A DNA stretch of 9,598 bases from Acidimicrobiales bacterium (GTDB lineage: Bacteria > Actinomycetota > Acidimicrobiia > Acidimicrobiales > RAAP-2), in contig JADGOD010000208.1 in the NCBI GenBank assembly GCA_017883125.1, positions 1 through 9,598 on the forward strand. The letters are read 5' to 3'. Below are positions 1-6,769 of this stretch, in pieces. The notes beneath the pieces are model-generated. The model saw only the letters and a program-made list of their open reading frames with translations. It had not been told where the DNA came from and did not search any database. The translations under genes and the position numbers were made by a program. Numbering within the stretch: the stretch's first letter is position 1; every line of letters begins with the position of its first letter.

Positions 1-348
1 AACCACCCGGTGATCTTCCACTGCGCGGCGGGCAAGGACCGCACCGGCGTCTTGGCGGCCCTGCTGCTCGGCCTCCTCGGTGTGGACGAATCAACGATCG
101 TGGAGGACTACGCGCTGACCGCTCGGGCGATGATGGCCCTCAGGGAGCGACTCATCGAGCGTCAGCCCGAGATCGCCGATCGGTTCAAGGAGGACGCCGC
201 GATCCTCTCGGCTGCTCCACACAACATGGAGCGTCTGCTCGCCATCATCGACGAGCGGTGGGGATCGATCGACGCCTACGCCGCCTCGATCGGGATCACC
301 CACGAGACGGTCGACTCCCTCCGAGCCGGGCTCCTCGACGAGTCCTGA
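1..348 (+). CDS. Tyrosine/lipid phosphatase of the MptpB type (Y_phosphatase3 family), C-terminal part, 5' end outside window
   Basis: The reading frame is open from base 1 and ends in TGA, so 115 C-terminal residues are visible and the start lies upstream of the window. The catalytic P-loop is intact near the visible N-terminus: HCAAGKDRTG, with the nucleophile Cys at visible residue 8 and the Arg five residues later. The GKDRTG version of the CX5R loop is typical of the Y_phosphatase3 family, which includes Mycobacterium tuberculosis PtpB, an enzyme active on phosphotyrosine, phosphoserine/threonine and phosphoinositides. The helical tail and the final glycine-leucine-rich segment (from about residue 95) also fit the family's C-terminus. 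The general acid and any lid insertion would be in the missing part. It converges on the pterin dehydratase gene with only 18 bases between stop codons. Family assignment is firm; substrate is unknown. Confidence 0.88.
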   Translation, partial: NHPVIFHCAAGKDRTGVLAALLLGLLGVDESTIVEDYALTARAMMALRERLIERQPEIADRFKEDAAILSAAPHNMERLLAIIDERWGSIDAYAASIGITHETVDSLRAGLLDES

Positions 349-366
349 TCCCAGCCGGGAGACTGC

Positions 367-647
367 TCAGCGAAGCTGGTCGATTCGCCGAGCGAGCTCG
401 ATGTCGCGCACCGAGAGCCCGCTGATCTGATGGGTGCTCACCTCGAGGTGCACCGTGACCCATGAGAGCGAGATCTCTGGGTGGTGGTCCTGCGCCTCGG
501 CGATCGCTCCGACCGAGACGACGAAGCCGAGCGCCTCGGCAAACGAGCCGAAGCTCCGCTCCAGGGTGATGACGTCCTCGACCCGCTCCCACGACGAGCC
601 CACCAGCGCCGCGTCGACCTCTGCGTCCGTCAGCGGCTCCGGGGGCT

Positions 648-651
<4 letters not shown>
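367..651 (-). CDS. Pterin-4a-carbinolamine dehydratase (PCD/DCoH family)
   Basis: The protein has 94 residues, the usual size for a stand-alone PCD, which dehydrates 4a-hydroxytetrahydrobiopterin during cofactor recycling by aromatic amino acid hydroxylases. The complete family signature is present with correct spacing: Glu52, His56-His57-Pro58, Trp64, His74 and Asp83. The start is GTG at 651, whose last three bases overlap the TGA of the upstream fumarase (GTGA, 4-base overlap), so translation is probably coupled. A GAGGAG stretch lies about 11 bases upstream, inside the fumarase gene. No phenylalanine hydroxylase is visible here. In some bacteria PCD-like proteins serve other roles, for example RuBisCO assembly, but nothing here supports that. 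Activity is inferred from the intact signature; the physiological partner is unknown. Confidence 0.9.
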
Positions 652-2033
<1,382 letters not shown>

Positions 2034-2043
2034 GTGGAGCTCC
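2034..2043 (-). promoter_or_regulatory. Ribosome binding site that decides the fumarase start
   Basis: Read on the minus strand, a purine-rich run ending in GAGGGAG is followed by six bases (CTCCAC) and then GTG at 2033-2031. The alternative in-frame TTG at 2066 has no comparable Shine-Dalgarno match upstream. This favours the shorter 461-residue fumarase. Confidence 0.6.
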
Positions 2044-2077
2044 CTCTTCTCTTGGTTCTTCCTCAAGCATTGACGCC

Positions 2078-2093
2078 GCGCTCCCCGGAGCGC
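2078..2093 (-). terminator. Perfect hairpin between endonuclease IV and fumarase genes; possible terminator or attenuator
   Basis: GCGCTCC and its exact complement GGAGCGC are separated by two bases (a practical 6-bp stem with a 4-base loop). It starts 15 bases downstream of the endonuclease IV stop codon and ends 44 bases before the fumarase start. On the transcribed strand the stem is preceded, not followed, by TTTT, so it is not a classical Rho-independent terminator. High-GC actinobacteria often use stems without a U-tract, which keeps termination or partial read-through possible. Function is inference. Confidence 0.35.
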
Positions 2094-2108
2094 AAAAGCA
2101 CTCTCGAG

Positions 2109-2999
2109 CTACGCCGCCCTCAAGGCCCTTCCGGCGTCAAGGGCTCGTCTCGCTGCGGCGACATCGACGTCCCGGGGACCGTCACCGGTGCCAGGGACCT
2201 CGAGGATGGCGACCAAGCTCTCGAGGGCCGGGTGGCCGAGCAGGGCGGCCAGGCCCCCTTCGCCGATCGTCCCGTCGCCGATGTTCTCGTGGCGGTCCTT
2301 GTTGGCACCGAACTCCACCTTCGAGTCGTTGAGGTGCAGGCAGCCGAGCCGGGAGATCCCCACGGCATCGTCGAGAGCTGCGATGGTGTCATTGGCGTCC
2401 TCGACGGTGGCGAACGCCACCCCCGACGCCCAGAGGTGCTGGGTATCGAGGCACACTCCGAGATCCCCCCGACCTCCGGTGGCGTCGATGATCTTCCCGA
2501 GCTCCTCGAAGCTGCGGCCCACGGTTCCCCCTGCACCTGCGGCGTTCTCGAGCAGGATAGGGCACGGAGCTTCACCCTCGACGGTGGGTGCCTCCTCGAG
2601 GGCCCGCTCGAGGGCATCGGTGATCTGGGGAAGCGCGTCAGCGAGGCCCGACCCCTTGTGACTTCCCACGTGGAGGACGAGGCCCGAGGAGCCCATCCCC
2701 CGTGCGACCGCCAGATTGGCGAGGAGGCAGTCGGAGCTCTTCTCGTAGAGGGCAGGGTCCGAGCTGGCCAGGTTGATCAGGTAGGTGGCGTGGCAGTACG
2801 TGGCGGTCACTCGAGGATGAGCCGTCTGCGCAGCGCGGTAGGAGGCGAGGACCTCGTCGGAGTACTGCGAGGGCTTCCACATCCGTGGGCTCTGCGTGAA
2901 GACCTGGATGGCCTCCGCGCCGATCTCATCGCCTCTCTCGAGGGCGAGGACGATGCCTCCAGCTGCTCGGACGTGGGCACCAATTCGCACGACCGGCAC
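2109..2999 (-). CDS. nfo: Endonuclease IV (AP endonuclease, deoxyribonuclease IV)
   Basis: This 296-residue TIM-barrel metalloenzyme cleaves DNA 5' to abasic sites and removes 3' blocking groups in base-excision repair. All nine metal ligands expected from E. coli Nfo can be matched: His70, His110, Glu151, Asp185, His188, His222, Asp235, His237 and Glu267. Family signatures are clear: LLENAAG at about 149-155, GVCLDTQH at about 181-188 (Gln replaces the common second Cys), and LHLNDSK followed by DRHENIGDG at about 221-243. The start is GTG at 2999; a GGAG lies about 10 bases upstream, and a second GTG three codons in is also possible. It lies 48 bases downstream of the thiolase on the same strand and may be cotranscribed, although its role is unrelated to fatty acid oxidation. 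Confidence 0.95.
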   Translation of the reverse strand: MPVVRIGAHVRAAGGIVLALERGDEIGAEAIQVFTQSPRMWKPSQYSDEVLASYRAAQTAHPRVTATYCHATYLINLASSDPALYEKSSDCLLANLAVARGMGSSGLVLHVGSHKGSGLADALPQITDALERALEEAPTVEGEAPCPILLENAAGAGGTVGRSFEELGKIIDATGGRGDLGVCLDTQHLWASGVAFATVEDANDTIAALDDAVGISRLGCLHLNDSKVEFGANKDRHENIGDGTIGEGGLAALLGHPALESLVAILEVPGTGDGPRDVDVAAARRALDAGRALRAA

Positions 3000-3047
3000 C
3001 CTAACTGATCTCCGGCGGCCTCCGACCTCAGCCCCTCCGGCAGCCGC

Positions 3048-4238
3048 TCAGGGGGCGTCGAGGCACTCGATCAACGTTCCGGTGCCCAACCCACCGCCGC
3101 AGCACATCGTCACCAACCCGTAGCGTCCGCCCCGGCGCTCGAGCTCGTTGAGCGCCTTGGCCAGCAGGATCGTCCCTGTCGCCCCGAGGGGATGACCCAG
3201 GGCGATGGCGCCGCCGTTCACGTTCACCTTGTCCATGTCGACGCCCAGTTCTCGCTGCCAGGCCAGCACGACCGCCCCGAAGGCCTCGTTGACCTCGAAC
3301 ACGTCGATCTCGTCGAGCGAGAGCTGTGCCCGCTCGAGGAGTTGACGGGTGGCCGGGATCGGCCCGGTGAGCATGAGCTCAGGATCGCTACCGACCAAGG
3401 CCGATTCGACGATCCTGGCCCGAGGGGTGAGCCCCAGAGCTTCGGCGCGCTCGGCCGACATGATGAGGGCAGCGCTCGCACCGTCCGACACCTGCGACGA
3501 GGTCCCCGCGGTATGGAAGCTGGGATCGCGATCACGGAGGTTCGTCTTCAGGCCGGCGAGCGCCTCGAGGGTCGTCTCCCTCAGCCCCTCGTCCCGTGAG
3601 AAGGTCACCGAGCCGATGATCTCGCCCGCATCGTCGGTCTGCGGTGCCTCGACGGGGATGATCTGGGTTGCGAAGCGGTCCTGCGCCCAGGCCTGTGCCG
3701 CCAGATCCTGCGAGCGCTTGCCGAACTCCTCGAGGTCCTCCCGAGTGATCCCCCATCGCTCGGCGATGCGCTCTGCTCCCTCGAACTGCGAGGTCGGGTC
3801 GAAGTACTCGGGGTAGCGACCACCGCGGGGCGAGCCGTAGTCAGGGACGGTCGGAACGTTCGAGCCCAGCGGGATCTGGGTCATGGACTCGACCCCGCAG
3901 GCCACGACCACGTCTGCCTGCCCCGAGCCGATCAGGGCGTGCGCCAGCGTCGTGGCCTCTTGAGCGGATCCGCACTGCGTGTTCACCGTCACGGCCGGGA
4001 CCTTGAGCGGGAGCCCGGCGCCGAGCCACGCGTTGCGGATGACGTTCGACGACTGCATACCGAGCTGGTTGACGCAGCCGCCGATCACCTGATCGACCAC
4101 ATCTCCGGCGACGTGGTTCCGCTCGAGGAGCCCGACCAGCACGTCGCCGAGGAGATCGGTCGAGCACATGGACCGGAGCGACCCGTTGCGCTTCCCGACC
4201 GCTGACCGCACGGCATCGACGATGACGACCTCTCTCAT
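3048..4238 (-). CDS. Acetyl-CoA acyltransferase (thiolase), similar to FadA5-type steroid thiolases
   Basis: A 396-residue degradative thiolase, which cleaves 3-ketoacyl-CoA with CoA to release acetyl- or propionyl-CoA. Catalytic elements are complete: nucleophile Cys89 in VNTQCGSAQ, Asn317 in VNEAF, His349 in GGAIALGHP, and Cys379 in TMCCGGG. Several stretches resemble, from my memory of the family, M. tuberculosis FadA5 (cholesterol side-chain thiolase): QFEGAERIAERWGITREDLE at about 151-170, GLRETT at 218-223, AGTSSQVSDGA at about 244-254 and MDKVNVNGGAIALGHP at about 335-350. ATG at 4238 has AGGAGA six bases upstream. It lies 131 bases after the small dehydrogenase subunit, with a hairpin between, so it may have its own promoter. 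The thiolase call is secure; the steroid substrate is inferred from similarity and neighbours. Other 3-ketoacyl-CoA thiolases share many of these motifs. Confidence 0.92.
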   Translation of the reverse strand: MREVVIVDAVRSAVGKRNGSLRSMCSTDLLGDVLVGLLERNHVAGDVVDQVIGGCVNQLGMQSSNVIRNAWLGAGLPLKVPAVTVNTQCGSAQEATTLAHALIGSGQADVVVACGVESMTQIPLGSNVPTVPDYGSPRGGRYPEYFDPTSQFEGAERIAERWGITREDLEEFGKRSQDLAAQAWAQDRFATQIIPVEAPQTDDAGEIIGSVTFSRDEGLRETTLEALAGLKTNLRDRDPSFHTAGTSSQVSDGASAALIMSAERAEALGLTPRARIVESALVGSDPELMLTGPIPATRQLLERAQLSLDEIDVFEVNEAFGAVVLAWQRELGVDMDKVNVNGGAIALGHPLGATGTILLAKALNELERRGGRYGLVTMCCGGGLGTGTLIECLDAP

Positions 4239-4289
4239 GGGCTCTCTCCTCTGTAATTCGACGTTCGACGACTATCGCCCGTCGGGGTG

Positions 4290-4301
4290 ACTGTAGAACA
4301 G
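4290..4301 (-). promoter_or_regulatory. Candidate -10 box with overlapping dyad upstream of the thiolase
   Basis: On the minus strand TACAGT (4295-4290) fits the actinobacterial -10 pattern TAnnnT. It overlaps an 11-base dyad, CTGT-TCT-ACAG (4301-4291), which could be an operator half overlapping the promoter. The GTTCTA inside it equals one half of a KstR-type site, but the second half is poor, so no regulator is named. No convincing -35 box is present. The start codon is 52 bases downstream of the -10. Weak evidence. Confidence 0.25.
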
Positions 4302-4335
4302 GACAACCCGGGGGATATCCAAGGCGCTCCAGCAA

Positions 4336-4367
4336 GAGACGAGCGACTCTCGGCGCTGACCCGTCTC
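4336..4367 (-). terminator. Bulged hairpin just downstream of the small dehydrogenase subunit
   Basis: GAGACG (4336-4341) pairs with CGTCTC (4362-4367), and inside it AGCG (4342-4345) pairs with CGCT (4354-4357), leaving an 8-base loop and a 4-base bulge on one arm. The structure begins 2 bases after the TAG of the small acyl-CoA dehydrogenase gene and is followed on that strand by only TT. It may end or attenuate the dehydrogenase transcript before the thiolase. The position is good, but the stem is imperfect and lacks a U-tract. Confidence 0.35.
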
Positions 4368-4369
4368 GA

Positions 4370-5419
4370 CTAGAGGGCGATGCCCGACGCCGAGCCTTCG
4401 GCGATCGCTCGGTAGAGCCGATCAGCGCCCAGCTCGACGGCCGCGTCTCCGACACGCTGAGGCCAGACGGCGTCGCCGAACTCGGCTCGCCAGGACCAGA
4501 GCCGGCGGCTCAGGTGGTGAAGCGTGTACTCCTGGGTCATGCCCATGGCTCCGTGTGCCTGATGCGCAGCGCGAGTTGCCACTCGGGCCGCCTCGTCGGC
4601 GAGGAGCTTGGCCGAGGCGATCTCGAAGCGAGCCTCTCCCCGATCGGCCTCTCGGGCAGCCACCTGGACAGCCAGATCCACGAGGGCCGCCTCCTCGGCG
4701 CACTTGACGATCAACGCCTGGACAGCCTGAAACGATCCGATCGGCTTGCCGAACTGGCGGCGCTGCGAGGTGTACTCGACCGTGAGCTCCGTCATGGCGC
4801 CGAGTGCGCCAGCCATCAGTGCGGCACGGCTCAACGCCCCCCGGAAACGGAGGGCATCGGCATCCACCCCGTCGGGAGCAGGAACCATGTTCACGATGGG
4901 CGCTGCTTCGAACGTCACGGAGTCACGTGGCTCGCCGGCGAGGTTCGACGCCTCAGTGATCACCCCAGCCGAGGGTGAGACGACAACCACGTGACCATCG
5001 ACGAGGGCCACGATCTGCTCCGCAGACGCCGCCCATGGGACTCGGTGGGCCGTTCCCGACAGCCGGCCGTCGACGATCCGCAGATCATCGTCGCCGCGTC
5101 CTGGCACCACCGTCATCGGACCTTCGACCACCGACAGGCCGGCAGAGGACGCCAGCCAACCGGCCAGGAGGCCGGTCTCTGCGAGGGGGATCGGGGCGGC
5201 GTGCCGGCCAGCCACGACGAGGACGGCGACAGCTTCCGAGATGGTCCCTCCCACACCACCGGCGCCCTCGGGCACCGAGATCCACGGCAGTCCTATCGAG
5301 GCGACGGCATCCCAGATCTCCGGGGACCAACGCCGCTCCTCGGCCGACTGGACGGCGTCGAACGTGGCGACGGCTCTGAGCGCCCTGTCCGCGGTCTCCG
5401 TGACGAGAGAGTCGATCAT
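4370..5419 (-). CDS. Acyl-CoA dehydrogenase, small degenerate subunit (probable partner of the upstream dehydrogenase)
   Basis: A 349-residue acyl-CoA dehydrogenase-family protein. The C-terminal helical domain is well kept: YTSQRRQFGKPIGSFQAVQ at about 216-234 and AHQAHGAMGMTQEYTLHHLSRR at about 285-306, both typical FAD/CoA-contact and dimer-interface motifs. The middle domain is short and lacks the usual CxxxTEPxxGSD segment (the region around 85-110 is unrelated). The ER motif holding the catalytic Glu in isovaleryl- and long-chain-type enzymes is replaced by SRAALMAGALG at about 197-207. It is therefore unlikely to be active alone. The ATG at 5419 overlaps the TGA of the larger subunit (ATGA), with AAAGGGA five bases upstream, implying coupled synthesis. 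This matches the known alpha2beta2 steroid-CoA dehydrogenases of mycobacteria (FadE26-FadE27 type). An upstream in-frame start at 5479 is rejected because it lies inside the neighbour. Complex formation is inference. Confidence 0.9.
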   Translation of the reverse strand: MIDSLVTETADRALRAVATFDAVQSAEERRWSPEIWDAVASIGLPWISVPEGAGGVGGTISEAVAVLVVAGRHAAPIPLAETGLLAGWLASSAGLSVVEGPMTVVPGRGDDDLRIVDGRLSGTAHRVPWAASAEQIVALVDGHVVVVSPSAGVITEASNLAGEPRDSVTFEAAPIVNMVPAPDGVDADALRFRGALSRAALMAGALGAMTELTVEYTSQRRQFGKPIGSFQAVQALIVKCAEEAALVDLAVQVAAREADRGEARFEIASAKLLADEAARVATRAAHQAHGAMGMTQEYTLHHLSRRLWSWRAEFGDAVWPQRVGDAAVELGADRLYRAIAEGSASGIAL

Positions 5420-6552
5420 GCGAGTCCCTTTCTGATGATGCCCCTCAGGATCTCGTTGGTCCCGCCCCGGATCGTCCATGACGGCGAGATCAGGATCGCC
5501 CGCGCCAAGAGCCGGTGGAAGAGCCGATCGGAGCTGAGTGAGGGCTCAAGGTCGACCAGCTGCTGGAGGCCTGCGACCACCGTCTGCTCGAACTCGGTCC
5601 CGAGGTCCTTGCCGATCGCCGACTGGACGGAGGGGGCAAGCCCCTCGTCGATCATTCGCGCCACGGAGAGGGACACCTGACGGATCCCCCACCACCGACT
5701 CACCGAGCTGCCGAGGAAGCTGCGGGCCTCCGGGTTCAGGGAGGAGCCGTACTCGCGGAGGAACAACTCGACGAGCAAGAACGGCGAGATCCATCGCTCC
5801 GGCCCCGCCCGCTCGAAGCTCAGCTCCGAGGTGCACTGATGCCAGCCGTCGCCCTCTTCCCCGAGCAAGAGGTCCTCGGGTATGAACACGTCATCGAAGA
5901 CAACCTCGGCGAACTCTGCGGTGCCGTCGAGGAAGGTGATCGGGTTGACCGTCACGCCCTCGCTGTGCATGTCGAGGATGAACTGGCTCAAGCCCTTGTG
6001 CGCGTCGTCGGACTCCCCGGTACGGCAGAGAACGATCATGTAGTCGGCGATGTGCGCGTTCGAGGTCCAGATCTTCGTCCCCGAGAGCGTCCAGCCACCG
6101 TCGACCTTGGTGGCTCGGGTCTTGACCGATGCGAGGTCGCTGCCGGAGTCCGGCTCGCTCATGCCGATGCAGAAGCAGAGCTCGCCGCGGCAGATCGGTG
6201 GGAGGAAGCGGCGCTTCTGCTCCTCGGTCCCGAACCGGTTGATCACCGGTCCGCTCTGGCGGTCTGCGGTCCAGTGCTGCTCGAGATGAGCGCCTCGGCG
6301 GAGGAGCTCCTCGACGACGACGAGACGCTCGACGACGCTGCGGTCGCCTCCCCCGTACTCGGTGGGGAGAGCCATGCCCAGCCAACCCCGACGCCCGAGC
6401 TCGAGCGAGAGCTCCTTGGACCTGGCCACCATCATGCCGAGGCCGGGCTCGAACGATCCATCCTCGAGATGGGACTCGCAAAACGCTCGGACTTCTTGCT
6501 GGAGCGCTCGCTCATCATCGGTCAGTTCTGTCGCAACGAATTGGATAGCCAC
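5416..6552 (-). CDS. Acyl-CoA dehydrogenase, catalytic subunit
   Basis: A flavoenzyme that introduces an alpha,beta double bond into acyl-CoA, passing electrons to electron-transfer flavoprotein. From GTG 6552 it has 378 residues: N-terminal helices with LTDDERALQQEVRAF at about 10-24, then CIGMSEPDSGSD at about 128-139, GGWTLSGTKIWTSN at about 152-165, and C-terminal helices. The catalytic base is most likely Glu247 in SFERAG, the position used in isovaleryl- and long-chain dehydrogenases. The medium-chain position near the C-terminus holds Gly instead (IRGGTNEI, about 361-368). The usual YxxxRxQFGxPI block is poorly kept here but strong in the overlapping small subunit, suggesting the two complement each other. 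The frame runs upstream to 6840, but those 96 residues are not family-like and cross the divergent gene's start. A candidate -10 box at 6565-6560 would give a leaderless message starting at this GTG. Substrate unknown; the context suggests a steroid side chain or other bulky acyl-CoA. Confidence 0.92.
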   Translation of the reverse strand: MAIQFVATELTDDERALQQEVRAFCESHLEDGSFEPGLGMMVARSKELSLELGRRGWLGMALPTEYGGGDRSVVERLVVVEELLRRGAHLEQHWTADRQSGPVINRFGTEEQKRRFLPPICRGELCFCIGMSEPDSGSDLASVKTRATKVDGGWTLSGTKIWTSNAHIADYMIVLCRTGESDDAHKGLSQFILDMHSEGVTVNPITFLDGTAEFAEVVFDDVFIPEDLLLGEEGDGWHQCTSELSFERAGPERWISPFLLVELFLREYGSSLNPEARSFLGSSVSRWWGIRQVSLSVARMIDEGLAPSVQSAIGKDLGTEFEQTVVAGLQQLVDLEPSLSSDRLFHRLLARAILISPSWTIRGGTNEILRGIIRKGLA

Positions 6553-6558
6553 GGGACA

Positions 6559-6571
6559 GATAGTACCTATC
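6559..6571 (-). promoter_or_regulatory. Dyad overlapping a candidate -10 box at the dehydrogenase operon start
   Basis: GATAG-TAC-CTATC is a perfect 5+5 inverted repeat with a 3-base spacer. Read on the minus strand it contains TACTAT (6565-6560), which fits the actinobacterial TAnnnT -10 consensus. Seven bases lie between it and the GTG at 6552, the spacing expected if transcription starts at the start codon itself. No Shine-Dalgarno sequence is visible before this GTG, consistent with a leaderless message. The dyad could be a repressor site covering the -10. No good -35 match is seen. Confidence 0.4.
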
Positions 6572-6634
6572 GCCGCGATCCCCCCACGGAAGGCGGACCC
6601 GCGCCACCGACGCCCGTTGCGGCAACCCCCTTTC

Positions 6635-6666
6635 CGATCGAGTGCGATCGAGTAACTTCGCTCGAT
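6635..6666. repeat. Operator-like repeat cluster in the divergent intergenic region
   Basis: CGATCGAGT occurs twice in tandem, at 6635-6643 and 6645-6653, with an exact 10-base period (one helical turn). A third copy of the core, inverted as CTCGAT, is at 6661-6666 and forms a 6-bp dyad with ATCGAG at 6647-6652 (8-base spacer). TAACTT at 6653-6658 within the cluster fits TAnnnT for a promoter reading toward the crotonase. The cluster lies between two divergent fatty-acid-oxidation genes, a usual place for a shared regulator site. Regulator identity unknown. Confidence 0.4.
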
Positions 6667-6760
6667 AAGAGAGCTCAGCAACCGGTTCCCGGCCGTTCGC
6701 CCACCGCGGAGGCCCACGACGAGCCGGGGATGCTGAGCCGACGTCCACCACATCACGAAT

Positions 6761-6769
6761 GGAGCATCG
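6761..6769 (+). promoter_or_regulatory. Ribosome binding site of the crotonase gene
   Basis: GGAG at 6761-6764 is followed by five bases and ATG at 6770. It supports this start for the crotonase. Confidence 0.65.

Noticed and set aside
351..379. Terminator hairpin between the phosphatase and pterin dehydratase stops (CCAGC/GCTGG)
   Set aside because: Only five base pairs with a 19-base loop, partly inside the dehydratase coding end; not distinguishable from chance in this composition.
3000..3047. Terminator or promoter between thiolase and nfo
   Set aside because: Only a 5-bp GCGGC/GCCGC pairing with a long loop and no -10-like sequence; the 48-base gap is more simply an intra-operon spacer.
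4286..4299. KstR-type operator (TnnAACnnGTTnnA) upstream of the thiolase
   Set aside because: Only one half (TAGAAC on the plus strand, 4294-4299) matches; the second half fails at most defined positions in either direction.
5420..5479. Upstream extension of the small dehydrogenase subunit by 20 residues
   Set aside because: The ATG at 5419 has AAAGGGA five bases upstream and forms a standard ATGA overlap; the extension is not family-like.
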